DNA of 43,050 nucleotides from Chroococcidiopsidaceae cyanobacterium CP_BM_ER_R8_30 (lineage in GTDB: Bacteria; Cyanobacteriota; Cyanobacteriia; Cyanobacteriales; Chroococcidiopsidaceae): contig JAFASY010000314.1 in NCBI GenBank assembly GCA_019244235.1, forward strand, positions 1 through 43,050, written 5' to 3'. The notes below the pieces were generated by a model, which saw only the letters and a list, made by a program, of their open reading frames with translations, was not told the DNA's origin and ran no database searches. The translations under genes and the position numbers were made by a program. Shown here one piece after another: positions 1 to 9,731 of this stretch. Each line of letters opens with the position of its first letter. Position 1 is the stretch's first letter.

Positions 1-345
1 AAAATAGCGTTAGAAAATCTGCTGAGCAATTCTTGGAAATACACCAGCAAGAAAACCAACGCCCGGATTGAACTGGGGTTATTGAATTCGCAAGTTGCAA
101 TACCTAAACTACCGCCCCGCCTACCCAACTCTATAGTGTATTTCATACGTGACAACGGAGCTGGCTTTGATATGAGTCATGCTGATAAGCTATTTAATCC
201 TTTCCAACGTCTACATAGAGAGACTGAATTTGAAGGCACAGGCATTGGACTAGCAACAGTTCAGCGGATTATTCGTCGACATGGAGGACAGATATGGGCT
301 GAAGGGACACCAGAGCAAGGCGCGACATTTTACTTCACTCTTTAA
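1..345 (+). CDS. Sensor histidine kinase, C-terminal ATPase end (partial)
   Basis: The reading frame is open from base 1, so the start lies outside the window and only about 114 residues remain. They form the C-terminal half of a HATPase_c domain. Visible are the N box ([11 protein letters not shown], encoded before position 60), the G1 box DNGAGFD, an F box (FNPFQRLH) and the G2 box GTGIGLA. The [13 protein letters not shown] stretch and the GATFYFTL ending are typical of cyanobacterial phytochrome-like and other hybrid sensor kinases. The protein binds ATP and would autophosphorylate a histidine located upstream. The sensor domain cannot be seen, so the stimulus is unknown. The gene is followed in the same direction by a receiver-kinase gene, a usual two-component arrangement. 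Confidence 0.9.
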   Translation, partial: KIALENLLSNSWKYTSKKTNARIELGLLNSQVAIPKLPPRLPNSIVYFIRDNGAGFDMSHADKLFNPFQRLHRETEFEGTGIGLATVQRIIRRHGGQIWAEGTPEQGATFYFTL

Positions 346-355
346 CTAACGCAAC

Positions 356-457
356 ATGAATAAAATGGTTACACAATTAGAAGATCATTCTGACGATAAA
401 GCGTTAATTCTGGATGTTCTAGAAATAAACAAGATTTTAAAGGTATGGCTCAGATGA
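356..457 (+). CDS. Possible 33-residue ORF coupled to the next gene
   Basis: A short frame begins with ATG 11 bases after the kinase stop. Its TGA (455-457) overlaps the ATG at 454 in the ATGA arrangement typical of translational coupling. The peptide starts [20 protein letters not shown] and matches no family I recognise. It could be a real leader peptide, the remnant of a lost small response regulator, or chance. Only the position and the overlap support it. Confidence 0.2.
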   Translation: MNKMVTQLEDHSDDKALILDVLEINKILKVWLR

Positions 458-1488
458 GTATAGCGCTTCGCCTACTTCTAGTTGAAGATTCAGAAAAAGA
501 CGCTATGCTGCTACTAAGGCATCTGCGGCGTAGCAAATATAGAGTCACAGTTGAACGAGTTGATACATCGGCAGCCATGCTTGCTGCACTAAACACACAA
601 ACGTGGGATCTCATTATTTGTGATTATTCAATGCCACAGTTTAGTGCCTTTGCAGCATTGAAATTATTGCAGGACAGCGGACTTGATCTGCCATTTATTA
701 TTGTTTCAGGCACTATCGGTGAAGATACTGCAGTAGCTGCGATGAAAGCTGGTGCCCATGACTACATTCTCAAAGGCAATTTCACGCGACTTGTTCCTGC
801 CATTGAGCGTGAGTTGTGTGAGGCAGAAGTGCGGTTAGCACGGCGGCGGGTGGAAGAGCAACTTAAAGCATCACTCCAAGAAAAAGAAGTGCTGTTGAAA
901 GAAATTCATCACCGAGTTAAAAATAATTTCCAGATTATTTCCAGTCTTCTTAACCTTCAGTCTAATTATATCCAGGATAAACAGGATCTGGAATTCTTCA
1001 AAATTAGTCAAAGGCGAATTGAGGCTATGGCTTTGCTTCATGAGAAATTATATCAATCTCAAGATTTAGCAAGGATCAATGCAGCTGAATATATTCCGGA
1101 TCTGGTATCAAGTTTATTTTATTCATATGAAGTTACCGCATCTATTATTGACCTAAAACTCAATATTGAACCAGTTTTTCTGAGTTTGGATGCGGCAATA
1201 CCTTGTGGATTAATCATCAATGAACTCGTTTTAAATTCTTTAAAACATGCTTTCTCTAATAAAACTTCTGGTGGGATTTTTGTTGCTTTTAGCCGTGTTA
1301 TTAATAGCAGATTTATCCTAATTGTCAGTGATAATGGCATTGGTTTGCCTGAAGATTTTGACTTTCGGAATACAGAGTCATTAGGCTTGCAATTGGTCAA
1401 TGCTTTAACTAGTCAGTTACTAGGTACTATCGAGCTTGACAGAAGTAGGGGAACGGAATTTAAAATTACGTTCTTAGAAGATATCTAA
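454..1488 (+). CDS. Response regulator fused to HisKA_2-type histidine kinase
   Basis: An N-terminal receiver domain (about residues 1-120) has the acidic pair in VEDSE, the phospho-acceptor Asp in IICDYSMP (about D57) and the Lys in YILKG (about K107). A short linker leads to a HisKA_2 dimerisation motif ([11 protein letters not shown], about residue 150), then a HATPase domain with [19 protein letters not shown] and SLGLQLV. No membrane segment or sensor domain is present, so it is probably a soluble relay kinase controlled by phosphorylation of its own receiver. An upstream ATG at 445 is in frame. I prefer 454 because AAAGG lies about 10 bases before it and a preceding small ORF ends over it. 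The gene follows the partial sensor kinase, its likely phosphodonor. Confidence 0.9.
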   Translation: MSIALRLLLVEDSEKDAMLLLRHLRRSKYRVTVERVDTSAAMLAALNTQTWDLIICDYSMPQFSAFAALKLLQDSGLDLPFIIVSGTIGEDTAVAAMKAGAHDYILKGNFTRLVPAIERELCEAEVRLARRRVEEQLKASLQEKEVLLKEIHHRVKNNFQIISSLLNLQSNYIQDKQDLEFFKISQRRIEAMALLHEKLYQSQDLARINAAEYIPDLVSSLFYSYEVTASIIDLKLNIEPVFLSLDAAIPCGLIINELVLNSLKHAFSNKTSGGIFVAFSRVINSRFILIVSDNGIGLPEDFDFRNTESLGLQLVNALTSQLLGTIELDRSRGTEFKITFLEDI

Positions 1489-1702
1489 TGTTGGCGAGCT
1501 AGACCGTCGATAGTTTACAAGCTCTTACGGCTACTGTAATAATGTCGGTATTCAGGAGCGTTTCACTCAAAGATAGTTTTCTTGGCTGGTTACGAGAGTA
1601 AGGGCGCGGGGCAGTTGACGGGCAATTTATGGAAAATCTTGGCTTCCAGATTTATAATTGTATGCTGAGGTAAAATTAAAAGGATTAGAAACAGGAAACT
1701 CC
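1489..1702 (+). promoter_or_regulatory. Upstream region of rpsD
   Basis: This stretch has no gene. A TATAAT hexamer lies at 1653-1658, but no convincing -35 box sits 16-18 bases ahead of it. An AGGAAA ribosome-binding sequence at 1692-1697 precedes the ATG at 1703. No tRNA or strong terminator is visible. Confidence 0.4.
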
Positions 1703-2311
1703 ATGTCCCGATATCGAGGACCGCGCGTTAGAATTATCCGTCGTCTAGGTGAACTGCCAGGATTGACTCGTAAGAGTGCTAGGCGTGCCTATCCACCTGG
1801 TCAACATGGTCAAGCTCGCAAGAAGCGCTCTGAGTATGCAATTCGCTTAGAAGAAAAGCAAAAACTCCGCTTCAACTACGGTTTGACTGAGAAGCAACTG
1901 CTGCGTTATGTGCGTAGAGCTAGACGAGTGACTGGCTCCACTGGACAGGTATTGTTGCAACTGCTGGAAATGCGTCTAGATAACACTGTCTTCCGTCTAG
2001 GAATGGCTCCCACAATTCCCGCTGCTCGCCAGCTTGTGAATCATGGTCATGTGACAGTTAATGGGCGAGTGGTTAATATTCCTAGCTACCAGTGCCGCCC
2101 TGGTGAAACAATTGCTGTTAGAGATCAAGAGCGTTCGCGCAAGCTAGTGGAAACTAACCTGCAGTACCCTGGCTTGGCTAACCTACCCAGCCACCTGGAG
2201 TTTGACAAAAACAAGATGGTTGGAAAAGTTAACAGTGTGATTGAGCGTGAATGGGTAGCGCTACAAATTAACGAACTACTAGTGGTCGAGTACTACTCGC
2301 GGCAAGCATAG
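1703..2311 (+). CDS. rpsD: 30S ribosomal protein S4
   Basis: S4 is a primary 16S rRNA-binding protein that nucleates assembly of the small subunit. The product is 202 residues, the usual cyanobacterial length. It begins [16 protein letters not shown] and includes the conserved [11 protein letters not shown], the [14 protein letters not shown] region and an S4 RNA-binding domain ([20 protein letters not shown]). The frame is open further upstream to a codon at 1658, but homologues start at MSRYRG and AGGAAA lies just ahead of this ATG, so the start is set at 1703. The gene stands alone, as is common in cyanobacteria, and converges on moaA with only four bases between the stop codons. Confidence 0.98.
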   Translation: MSRYRGPRVRIIRRLGELPGLTRKSARRAYPPGQHGQARKKRSEYAIRLEEKQKLRFNYGLTEKQLLRYVRRARRVTGSTGQVLLQLLEMRLDNTVFRLGMAPTIPAARQLVNHGHVTVNGRVVNIPSYQCRPGETIAVRDQERSRKLVETNLQYPGLANLPSHLEFDKNKMVGKVNSVIEREWVALQINELLVVEYYSRQA

Positions 2312-2315
2312 CCAG

Positions 2316-3302
2316 TCAACCACCAATCTGGGACATTGTGCGAGTATAGCTACTTGTTGTCCCAGATTCTCGTTGTTTAAAGTTAATCTCTGGCTTGAGT
2401 GTTAATAGTTGACCAACCTGCTTCCGTAATTGGGCGGGTTCTACTCCAGCGCGAAGAGAGGTTTTTAAGTCAATTTGACCTGTTTCATTCAGTAGACAAG
2501 GGCGTAACCAACCATCAGCTGATAGGCGCATCCGATTGCAGCGATCGCAAAAACATTCCGACATCTGACTAATAAATCCCAGTGTTCCTATCGCTCCGGG
2601 AATTTGAAATACGTCTGCAGGACCATTACCACGAACGTGGGATTCTCTTAAGCCGAAAGCATCACTGATTTGCTGCCGTAGCTGGGCTGAAGCTATCCAA
2701 CCCTGGTCACTAAACAACTGATCGTTACCAATTGGCATAAACTCAATAAACCGAACATGCCATTGTCGGTCAATCGTCAAGGCAGCTAAATCAAGGACTT
2801 CGCTATCATTCACTCCTGGTATGACAACAACATTGAGCTTCAGCGGATCGAATCCTACTTGGTGGGCAGTCTGAATACCCTCCCAGACTTGTCGCCACCG
2901 AGAACGAGAGCGATTGCCAATGATCTGGTTAAAGGTATCTGGATTGAGGGAGTCAAGGCTGATATTGATGCGTCTTAGACCACCATTATAGAGGTCTTGT
3001 GCCATTCCAGCTAGCAAAAAACCATTAGTGGTCATGGCAAGATCTTGAGTTTGGGGAAGGGAGGCGATTGCTCGGACTAATTCCACTACACTCGGACGTA
3101 ACAGCGGTTCCCCTCCAGTGAGACGAAACCGGGTAAATCCGACTGGAATAAAAACCTCTTTTATCAGGATGAGTAATTCCTCATCAGTCAAAAGTTGTTG
3201 CCGCAGGATATAGTTAAGCTCTGCCCCTTCTGGCATGCAGTACTGACACCGGAAATTACAGCGATCTATTAGACTGATGCGAAGATAATCTACTTGATTC
3301 AT
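2316..3302 (-). CDS. moaA: GTP 3',8-cyclase MoaA
   Basis: This radical SAM enzyme converts GTP to 3',8-cyclo-GTP, the first step of molybdenum cofactor synthesis, together with MoaC. The N-terminal SAM cluster motif is C15-x3-C19-x2-C22 ([10 protein letters not shown]), followed by the SAM-binding TGGEPLL. The C-terminal cluster cysteines are in CDRCNRMRL and the later LRPCL. The chain ends in two glycines (SQIGG), the flexible tail that enters the MoaA active site. At 328 residues it is full length. It lies 47 bases downstream of a co-directional MFS gene. A perfect 8-bp hairpin between them (3317-3335) may reduce read-through. Molybdate uptake genes occur 35 kb away in the same window. Confidence 0.96.
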   Translation of the reverse strand: MNQVDYLRISLIDRCNFRCQYCMPEGAELNYILRQQLLTDEELLILIKEVFIPVGFTRFRLTGGEPLLRPSVVELVRAIASLPQTQDLAMTTNGFLLAGMAQDLYNGGLRRINISLDSLNPDTFNQIIGNRSRSRWRQVWEGIQTAHQVGFDPLKLNVVVIPGVNDSEVLDLAALTIDRQWHVRFIEFMPIGNDQLFSDQGWIASAQLRQQISDAFGLRESHVRGNGPADVFQIPGAIGTLGFISQMSECFCDRCNRMRLSADGWLRPCLLNETGQIDLKTSLRAGVEPAQLRKQVGQLLTLKPEINFKQRESGTTSSYTRTMSQIGG

Positions 3303-3316
3303 CTGATTTGCGGCGT

Positions 3317-3335
3317 TAAAAGCTGTTAGCTTTTA
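3317..3335 (-). other. Intercistronic hairpin between the MFS gene and moaA
   Basis: TAAAAGCT and AGCTTTTA form a perfect 8-bp inverted repeat with a 3-base loop, between the MFS stop and the moaA start on the minus strand. No T tract follows, so it is not a classic intrinsic terminator. It may process or attenuate the transcript. Confidence 0.4.
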
Positions 3336-3349
3336 GTAATCCATCTCTT

Positions 3350-4846
3350 CTATTCTGACTCATCGGCAATTCTTGTAGCTGCGGTTGCCGATTGGGGCGG
3401 AAAAGGTAGAAAACTTCTAATAGCCTGTAACAGGTGTTGACTGCGCGGCTCTTGCACAAAGACTAGAGGCAAAAGAGCAATCAATCGGACAATAGCTGAG
3501 AGAGCGAACAGTTCAGGTAAGCCATCTATATATTCTAGCTGAACCAAAAAGCCCCCTGCTGTTGTGCCCAGACCACCACTAATACCAGCAACAGCAGCCG
3601 CGATCGCAAAATATTTAGTAGGAAGCTCTACTGGTGCTACTTCCATCTGAATATTATTGCTACACAGGCCAATTGCCGCACCTGCGCCACCGTTGACCAG
3701 ATGTATCAGCGGTAGCCATAACCATAAAGAAAGTTGGTCAGTCCTGACTCCTAGCCAGAATAAAGGTGACACTGCTACCAAAATTCCGACTGACAGTAGC
3801 AGAGGACGATTGCCCAACCGATCTGCCAATCTCCCCCACAACAAGAGCATAACTAAGTCGGCTCCAGATACTAAACTGGTATAGAAAGTAACCCAGCTTA
3901 GGTCTAAGGTCATATCGTCAAGCATGTAGAGGTTGAAAAATGGCGCGCTTAGGTTAACAGCAAACGTCCACAGACCAAAGTAAAGTAGAAACATTAAAAA
4001 GTTGCTGTCTTTGAGCAAGCTAGTCTGTACGGGTTGGTGGAAATTCTCCTCATCAAGACTAGGAATAATTGTAGATTTTCGCTGCGAAACGGACTGCGGC
4101 AGTAGCGGGTTTACATCCGTCATAAAAGACTGACACCCCAAACTCACTATCCCCGCCACGACTCCTAGAAATAAAATCACTCCGTAACCTGGAACTGTCC
4201 CTTGAGGCCAAATAGACACAGCAAATCCGAGCAACGGTACACTGAGCAAAGTTGTCAAGCTGGAGGCGCTATTGCGCAAGCCAAAATACCGCCCCCGCAA
4301 TCGATGGGGAACCAGCGCCGCCATCCAGCTCACCCAAGATGCCCCACCCAAGGATGAGAGGACATTTGTTGCCAATACAATTCCCATTGTCCAGCCGAGC
4401 AGCTTATGTGGAGCAGTATCAAACCAACTCACCCACCCAATTGTGAGCGATAAAACCAGCCACAGCAGCCGAGATGTACCGAAGATCCACAAACAATAAA
4501 GATGGCGACTGCTAGTGCGATCGGCAAAATATGCCCCTACTGGCTGCAGTAGATTCAGCAGCATTGGGATTGATGACAACAGCCCGATTTCAGCGGGACT
4601 AGCACCAACCTGGAGCAAAAAGTTAACAAGTAGGATACCACTCGTAGTACTGCTAAAGATGGCAGCAAACACTCCGTCGAGCGTAGAAGCCTTAAGGCTA
4701 GTCCGAATCGCTTGCTTAGAGGGTTTTTGTGGTGGACCACATGGCTGTGGAGATGCTGGTTCTGCTAAGGAGTCTATAATTTCTGGAGATAAGCTGTTCA
4801 CGTCAGGCAAAATCCGAGCAGGGGTGAAGACAAGTAGCCACTTCAC
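3350..4846 (-). CDS. Major facilitator superfamily transporter
   Basis: The protein has 498 residues with about 12 predicted membrane helices after a roughly 60-residue hydrophilic N terminus. The loop between helices 2 and 3 contains PVGAYFADRTSSR, a variant of the MFS A motif. The matching loop of the second half contains LLWGRLADRLGNRPLLL. It acts in the inner membrane as a secondary transporter; the substrate cannot be told from sequence. It is upstream of moaA on the same strand and may share a transcript with it. It is divergent from the DUF2358 gene, with 50 bases between the starts. The N-terminal extension is polar and proline-rich, so translation could start further downstream. Confidence 0.85.
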   Translation of the reverse strand: MKWLLVFTPARILPDVNSLSPEIIDSLAEPASPQPCGPPQKPSKQAIRTSLKASTLDGVFAAIFSSTTSGILLVNFLLQVGASPAEIGLLSSIPMLLNLLQPVGAYFADRTSSRHLYCLWIFGTSRLLWLVLSLTIGWVSWFDTAPHKLLGWTMGIVLATNVLSSLGGASWVSWMAALVPHRLRGRYFGLRNSASSLTTLLSVPLLGFAVSIWPQGTVPGYGVILFLGVVAGIVSLGCQSFMTDVNPLLPQSVSQRKSTIIPSLDEENFHQPVQTSLLKDSNFLMFLLYFGLWTFAVNLSAPFFNLYMLDDMTLDLSWVTFYTSLVSGADLVMLLLWGRLADRLGNRPLLLSVGILVAVSPLFWLGVRTDQLSLWLWLPLIHLVNGGAGAAIGLCSNNIQMEVAPVELPTKYFAIAAAVAGISGGLGTTAGGFLVQLEYIDGLPELFALSAIVRLIALLPLVFVQEPRSQHLLQAIRSFLPFPPQSATAATRIADESE

Positions 4847-4896
4847 TATGTTTAGCAGTAAGAGCCATAGAGATCAAATAAAAACAGGGGAGCAGA

Positions 4897-5367
4897 ATGA
4901 CTGGAGCAAAGGTTAGGGAGTTGAGCGAGGGTGAATATCAATCACAGATAGAACGGGTGATAGAAACACTCAAGGCGGATCTACCAACCCTGTTTGAGAA
5001 AGACATCACTTACGATATCTATACGGAGGACATCTACTTTCAAGATCCAATTAGCAAATTCAAGGGGAAAATCAACTACCGCATTATCTTTTGGACACTG
5101 CGATTTCACGGTCAGCTATTTTTTACACAACTCTACTTTGACCTGCATGCAGTACATCAAGAAGCTAAGGATACTATCTTAGCAACATGGACCGTTCGAG
5201 GCACTCTGCGTGTTCCGTGGAAAGCCCAGATATTTTTCAACGGTTATTCTACGTACACAATTAATTCAGAGGGACTAATATATAACCATATTGATACATG
5301 GGACCGCAAACCAACCGAGATTTTGCAGCAGTTCTTCCGTAAGGGAGAAAATAGCGGAGTCGTTTAG
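4897..5367 (+). CDS. DUF2358 family protein
   Basis: This 156-residue soluble protein matches the DUF2358 family of cyanobacteria and plastids, whose fold is like NTF2/SnoaL. Family features are the early acidic helix (VIETLKADLPTLFEKDITYD), IYTEDIYFQDPISKFKG, and the C-terminal GLIYNHIDTWDRKP. No biochemical role is established. The gene begins 50 bases from the divergent MFS start, and CAGGGGAG lies just upstream of its ATG. It ends 19 bases before the SWIM gene that converges on it. Confidence 0.88.
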   Translation: MTGAKVRELSEGEYQSQIERVIETLKADLPTLFEKDITYDIYTEDIYFQDPISKFKGKINYRIIFWTLRFHGQLFFTQLYFDLHAVHQEAKDTILATWTVRGTLRVPWKAQIFFNGYSTYTINSEGLIYNHIDTWDRKPTEILQQFFRKGENSGVV

Positions 5368-5386
5368 TCAACAGTTTTTCACTCAT

Positions 5387-6226
5387 CTAAAAAAGACTAG
5401 TATTTTTGTTTCTTATCCGTCCATAGAGTTCTTCCATTGTCTCGATAAATGAACTCTCCTTGGACCAAAAGGGCGGAAAGTCACCTTGCTTTTTCACTAA
5501 AATTGCTGGAACGCTAGTTTGTGAAGCGGCTTCGATCACTTGGGGTAGGCGTTTCGTTCCGTGCCAAAAGTCCTTTAAACTCGCAACAGCGACCGACGAC
5601 TGCAAAGTAGGTCTGGTGTAATAAGTTGAATCAGGGTCAGGTGCAGTTTTTTCTAACGCTAATTCTGCTGATAGGGCTTGTCCTAAAGGAGATTTCGCCA
5701 GTTCTTTTTGGAGGGACTCTCTCGATAGCCCCCGCAATTCAAACAACAAAAATGGGTCTTGGTCTAACTGAGCTGCTAGCAAGTAGTATACTCCAGCAAT
5801 GTGCTTACAGGGGTTGCTCCAGTCGGGACAGGAACATGAAGTCTTGAAATCGGCTTTACTATGTGGCAGCAGGTGCAAATCTAGTTTGGCAAAGGCATCT
5901 TCGATAGTGTCAGGCATTTCTTTGAGCATCAGTCGGGAGATCAAACTGGCTTTGGAGGCAACATAGGCGATCGCGGCTGACCAATTGGCAGCGCTGATGG
6001 ACTTGAACTCAATTGTGGCGATGTAGAGAGGTTCTTTATACACCCCAAAGTATGGATTTACTGAACCGCGTACCTGAGCTTTGATCAATCCATCCTCAAT
6101 CTCGAAGCTTTTCACCTTGCCCCCTCGGGCATAAGAACGACCACGACTTAAGCGCCCTGAATCCATGATTTTTTCTAGCGCTGCAATGAAGCGTTGTCCC
6201 CACCATGTCCGACTAAACTGAGCCAT
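5387..6226 (-). CDS. SWIM zinc-finger protein
   Basis: The 279-residue protein carries a SWIM zinc-binding motif, C131-x-C133-x6-C140-x-H142 (CSCPDWSNPCKH), preceded by a helical region and followed by LLAAQLDQDPFLLFELRGL. SWIM fingers mediate DNA or protein contacts. The gene starts 5 bases after the SNF2 helicase stop on the same strand, so the two are almost certainly co-transcribed. This pairing is widespread in bacteria and suggests that the SWIM protein is the targeting partner of the helicase. The N terminus (MAQFSRTWWGQRFIAALE) is typical of the family. Confidence 0.92.
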   Translation of the reverse strand: MAQFSRTWWGQRFIAALEKIMDSGRLSRGRSYARGGKVKSFEIEDGLIKAQVRGSVNPYFGVYKEPLYIATIEFKSISAANWSAAIAYVASKASLISRLMLKEMPDTIEDAFAKLDLHLLPHSKADFKTSCSCPDWSNPCKHIAGVYYLLAAQLDQDPFLLFELRGLSRESLQKELAKSPLGQALSAELALEKTAPDPDSTYYTRPTLQSSVAVASLKDFWHGTKRLPQVIEAASQTSVPAILVKKQGDFPPFWSKESSFIETMEELYGRIRNKNTSLF

Positions 6227-6231
6227 AACTC

Positions 6232-9200
6232 TTACTCCAAAATTGCGCTCTTGTTCAAGGCAATAAGCTGCTTAAATGCGTTGTTATCTAATTCGGTCAA
6301 CCAGGATTCATCGGTGCCAACAATTGATCCAGCTAGTTTTTTCTTGTCTTCAATCATTTCGTCAATACGCTCTTCTAGGGTGCCAATCGCCACAAATTTA
6401 TGCACAAACACATTTTTTTTCTGACCAATGCGGAAGGCTCGGTCTGTCGCTTGATTTTCGACAGCCGGATTCCACCAACGGTCAAAGTGGAAAACATGGT
6501 TAGCTTTAGTTAGCGTGATGCCGACTCCACCCGCCTTAAGGGACAAAATAAACACCGACGGCTCGGTTTCAGGATCTTGGAATTCGGCGATCATCTGTTC
6601 ACGCTTATTGCGATTGGTACCACCGTGGATGTAGTAGGTGTTGTAATGGCAGATCTGGCGCAGGTATTTTTCCAGAGCATCCCCCAGTTCAGTGAATTGG
6701 GTAAATATCAATAGGCTTTCGCCTTCGGCCATAACTTCTGCGACCATTTCGCTCAGACGGCTGAGTTTGTGTGATCGCTCTGGGGTAAAGTCGCTCTCAT
6801 CCTGTAGAAACTGTCGGGGGTGGTTGCAAATCTGCTTCAATTTTAAGAGGGTAGCTAAGATTAGTCCTTTACGCTGTATACCTTCAGCTGTGTCTAATTC
6901 GCCTGAAATATCTTTGACCACAGCTTCGTAAAGGGACGCTTGTTCTTTAGTAAGGTTGCAATAGAGCTTTTGCTCAACCTTGTCGGGCAGATCTTTGATA
7001 ATGGCTTGGTCGGTCTTCACCCGCCGCAGAATAAAGGGTTCTACAAGCTTTTTGAGGGTTGCCGATCTCACTGTGTCCTGATTTTTCTGAATAGGCACTT
7101 CAAAGCTTTTGCGGAATTGAGCTTCTTTACCCAGATAGCCTGGATTCAGAAAATTGAAAATCGACCAGAGATCTAACAGGCGATTTTCGACAGGGGTGCC
7201 AGTGAGTGCTAGTCGATGGGGAGCAGCCAGCTTCAGAATAGCTTTAGTCTGCTCTGCCTTCGGGTTTTTGATATTCTGCGCTTCGTCTAGGACAACCCGG
7301 TGCCAATTGACGCTTTCAATAAGTTTTAGATCTTTGCGAATCAAGGTGAAGGAGGTAATAACCACATTGTTCTGTGCGGCCATCGCTTGAAACTCTTCTG
7401 TATCCTTTGCCCGTTCAATGCCGTGATGCACAATAGCCCGCAGATGGGGAGCAAATTTTTCGATTTCCTTGCGCCAATTGCCAATCACGGAGGTTGGCGC
7501 AATCAATAAGGTTGGTCGAAGCGAAACATTGGCTTGTTCTGCCTGTTCCTGCTCTTGAACCATTCGCGCAATCACCTGGACGGTTTTGCCTAGACCCATA
7601 TCATCGGCTAGACAACCGTTCAGACCTAGTTGTTCCAGGTAGGAAAGCCAGGAAACCCCGCGTTTTTGATATTCTCGCAAAGAGCCTTGCAGTCCAACCG
7701 GGTCAGTAATTGCCTCTAAACAACTTTTGTCGTTGAGTTTACTGAGCATCTCTGCTAGGGTTTGATCGCGGTCAAACGCAACCTCAAGTTCTTCGTTACC
7801 CTCAGCAGTCAATCGCATAAAGTCCAGCAGCGTGAGTTCCGGGTTTTCCTGCTGCTGCTTTTTCCAAAACTCTAGCATTTGCTGCATTTTATCCTGGTCC
7901 AGGTGCATCCACTGTCCCCGAAATTGAACCAGGGGGAATTTTGCCTTGACCAGCTCCAGCCATTCTGCTTCTGTAACTGGTTCGTTGCCAATTGCTAGGT
8001 CGTACTGATACTGCACTAGCGTGTCGTAGCTAAAGTAGCTCTTCGCCTTATCTTCTGAAAGAGATTTTCCTTTCGCCCAGAGACGCACCTTTGCTCGTTG
8101 GTGACCTTTAGGAGTCCACCAGGCGGGAATAATAACCTTGTATCCGGCGCTCTCTAACACCCAGGCTGAGTCTTGCAAAAACTCGAAGGCTCCTGCTAGA
8201 TCCATCAAAATGCTAACGGGCTGATCGGTTTCTAACCCTTGCCAGAGTTTGGGGTAGATCCGTGCTGCATAGCCCAGGTTTAAGAGCAGATTTTGCTCAA
8301 AACTTTCGCCTAACTGTTTTTGCAGTTCTTGCTGACGCTTGGGTTTTGACGACCAATAGTCTGTTAAGGGGATTCGCAGGGATGGATCTTGTCTGGGTGC
8401 AACGAGAAACTGAAGTTCCCAAGGGTTTTCTGGCTGACTGGGTTCTTGAAGCTGAAAGCAGAGGTAGAAAGGAATTGCCGTTTGGGTATGGCTGATGCGA
8501 TCACGCCAAGTCCGCCACTGTTGATACAGCTCCAAACCTGCATCTTTGCCAAGGGACTGACCATGAGCAGATAGGCAATCGTGCAGAAGTGTGTTGGAAA
8601 TTTTTTGATCGAACCCAGCCGTGGAAGGTGTATGGGTGGCAATTTCGGTCAATAGGCATTCCGAAAAATGCCGCAATAGCGTTTCGCGATCGTAGAATTC
8701 TGGTATCTCCTGTGGTTTTACAAAACCCGCTACACAAGCCAGGGGCATGTAGTCCACATATCGCTTCAGGTTAGCTTCGTATAACTCACTAACAATTTCC
8801 CAGCCAGGATAAATCTCAAATTGAGAAACGCTTTTTTGTTGAGTTTTTACAGCTGATTTTCCTTTGCTTTTACCTGAAGTCGTTGGTTTGGGATTGGCAA
8901 TCTCCCGATACTTAAGAGCTGGAATGTATTGGTCTTTGAGAATGACTTGTTTAAACGCTTGAGTGTAGTGATACCAAAACAGCAGATCTGCACCCAGTTG
9001 CACTTCTGCCAGATTGTTAATAGCGATAAAATGTAGCTCGTTGAGCAGCTTGATAACATTCGTTACCAGCTCGAAATGAAGCCCGCTGAGCTTAATCCAG
9101 GTTTTTGCGGCATAGCAGTCTATTTGCCAATATTGCAGCTCAAAGGCTTCAGGGATATCCTGTTCTAAGTATCGTGACAATTCAAGAGAAGGGAGAGGGC

Positions 9201-9459
9201 GATCGCCGCTACTTGGCAGCAAAAAATACTGTGGCGAAATTTGCTCTTGAGCTAAATGCGATCCCCGCTCAGATTGAATCCCTAACTCTTGACTTAGAAA
9301 TGCCTCAAGACTGCTCTTGAAAAGTTGACATGGATGAATATTCTGAGCAGTTGTGCGCTTTTTGCTTACCTCAGTCGTTTCTACCCAAAGGTAAAATGTG
9401 CCCTCTTGGATAAATCCATCTTCTGCTTGAGGAATCCAGGTACCGTGCAGAATTTTCAT
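6232..9459 (-). CDS. SNF2-family DEAD/DEAH-box helicase (DNA translocase)
   Basis: This 1075-residue protein has an N-terminal SNF2-associated region (to about residue 590), then a complete SF2 motor. Motifs seen in order are LREYQKRGVSWL, Walker A DDMGLGKT (about residue 620), IAPTSVIGNWRKE, DEAQNIKNP in the DEAH position, LTGTPVENRLLDLWSIFNFL, LRRVKTD, then the second RecA lobe with LIFTQFTE, LKAGGVGITLT, FDRWWNP and the arginine-finger motif ATDRAFRIGQ. It would translocate on double-stranded DNA using ATP. Bacterial members of this group are linked to transcription recycling, repair or phage defence. The role here is not settled, and the SWIM protein encoded just downstream is the obvious partner. 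Confidence 0.95.
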   Translation of the reverse strand: MKILHGTWIPQAEDGFIQEGTFYLWVETTEVSKKRTTAQNIHPCQLFKSSLEAFLSQELGIQSERGSHLAQEQISPQYFLLPSSGDRPLPSLELSRYLEQDIPEAFELQYWQIDCYAAKTWIKLSGLHFELVTNVIKLLNELHFIAINNLAEVQLGADLLFWYHYTQAFKQVILKDQYIPALKYREIANPKPTTSGKSKGKSAVKTQQKSVSQFEIYPGWEIVSELYEANLKRYVDYMPLACVAGFVKPQEIPEFYDRETLLRHFSECLLTEIATHTPSTAGFDQKISNTLLHDCLSAHGQSLGKDAGLELYQQWRTWRDRISHTQTAIPFYLCFQLQEPSQPENPWELQFLVAPRQDPSLRIPLTDYWSSKPKRQQELQKQLGESFEQNLLLNLGYAARIYPKLWQGLETDQPVSILMDLAGAFEFLQDSAWVLESAGYKVIIPAWWTPKGHQRAKVRLWAKGKSLSEDKAKSYFSYDTLVQYQYDLAIGNEPVTEAEWLELVKAKFPLVQFRGQWMHLDQDKMQQMLEFWKKQQQENPELTLLDFMRLTAEGNEELEVAFDRDQTLAEMLSKLNDKSCLEAITDPVGLQGSLREYQKRGVSWLSYLEQLGLNGCLADDMGLGKTVQVIARMVQEQEQAEQANVSLRPTLLIAPTSVIGNWRKEIEKFAPHLRAIVHHGIERAKDTEEFQAMAAQNNVVITSFTLIRKDLKLIESVNWHRVVLDEAQNIKNPKAEQTKAILKLAAPHRLALTGTPVENRLLDLWSIFNFLNPGYLGKEAQFRKSFEVPIQKNQDTVRSATLKKLVEPFILRRVKTDQAIIKDLPDKVEQKLYCNLTKEQASLYEAVVKDISGELDTAEGIQRKGLILATLLKLKQICNHPRQFLQDESDFTPERSHKLSRLSEMVAEVMAEGESLLIFTQFTELGDALEKYLRQICHYNTYYIHGGTNRNKREQMIAEFQDPETEPSVFILSLKAGGVGITLTKANHVFHFDRWWNPAVENQATDRAFRIGQKKNVFVHKFVAIGTLEERIDEMIEDKKKLAGSIVGTDESWLTELDNNAFKQLIALNKSAILE

Positions 9460-9731
9460 TGGTGTTTTGTGCGCAGGCTTCTTACTGTTACTTTACCAAC
9501 CACAATAGCGAAACGGCTGGCGCTAACCTTTAAGCTTGTGTTATTCCCCAGATGATTTGTCAGTTGTACGCTGCGCCCAACGGGATCAAAAATTCGAAGG
9601 ATCTGTAGTGACAAGCCCAAATGTGCAACTCTGAAAATAGTCACAGATCTGAGTATGGTAGAAATCTGTTTTGTTGTAATAGGCTACTAGTGGTCCAGCA
9701 TCTACTAAGGCCAGGAGCGGGGACATGAATT
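9460..9731. other. Gene-free interval
   Basis: This 270-base stretch upstream of the SNF2 gene holds no convincing gene, RNA or terminator. It should contain the promoter of the SNF2-SWIM operon on the minus strand, but no clear box stands out. Confidence 0.4.

Noticed and set aside
1658-1702. N-terminal extension of rpsD from a codon at 1658
   Set aside because: S4 proteins start at MSRYRGP, and AGGAAA precedes the ATG at 1703; the extension is not like any S4.
3657-4916. Several plus-strand ORFs inside the MFS gene
   Set aside because: They are out-of-frame shadows of the membrane protein gene, with no family resemblance.
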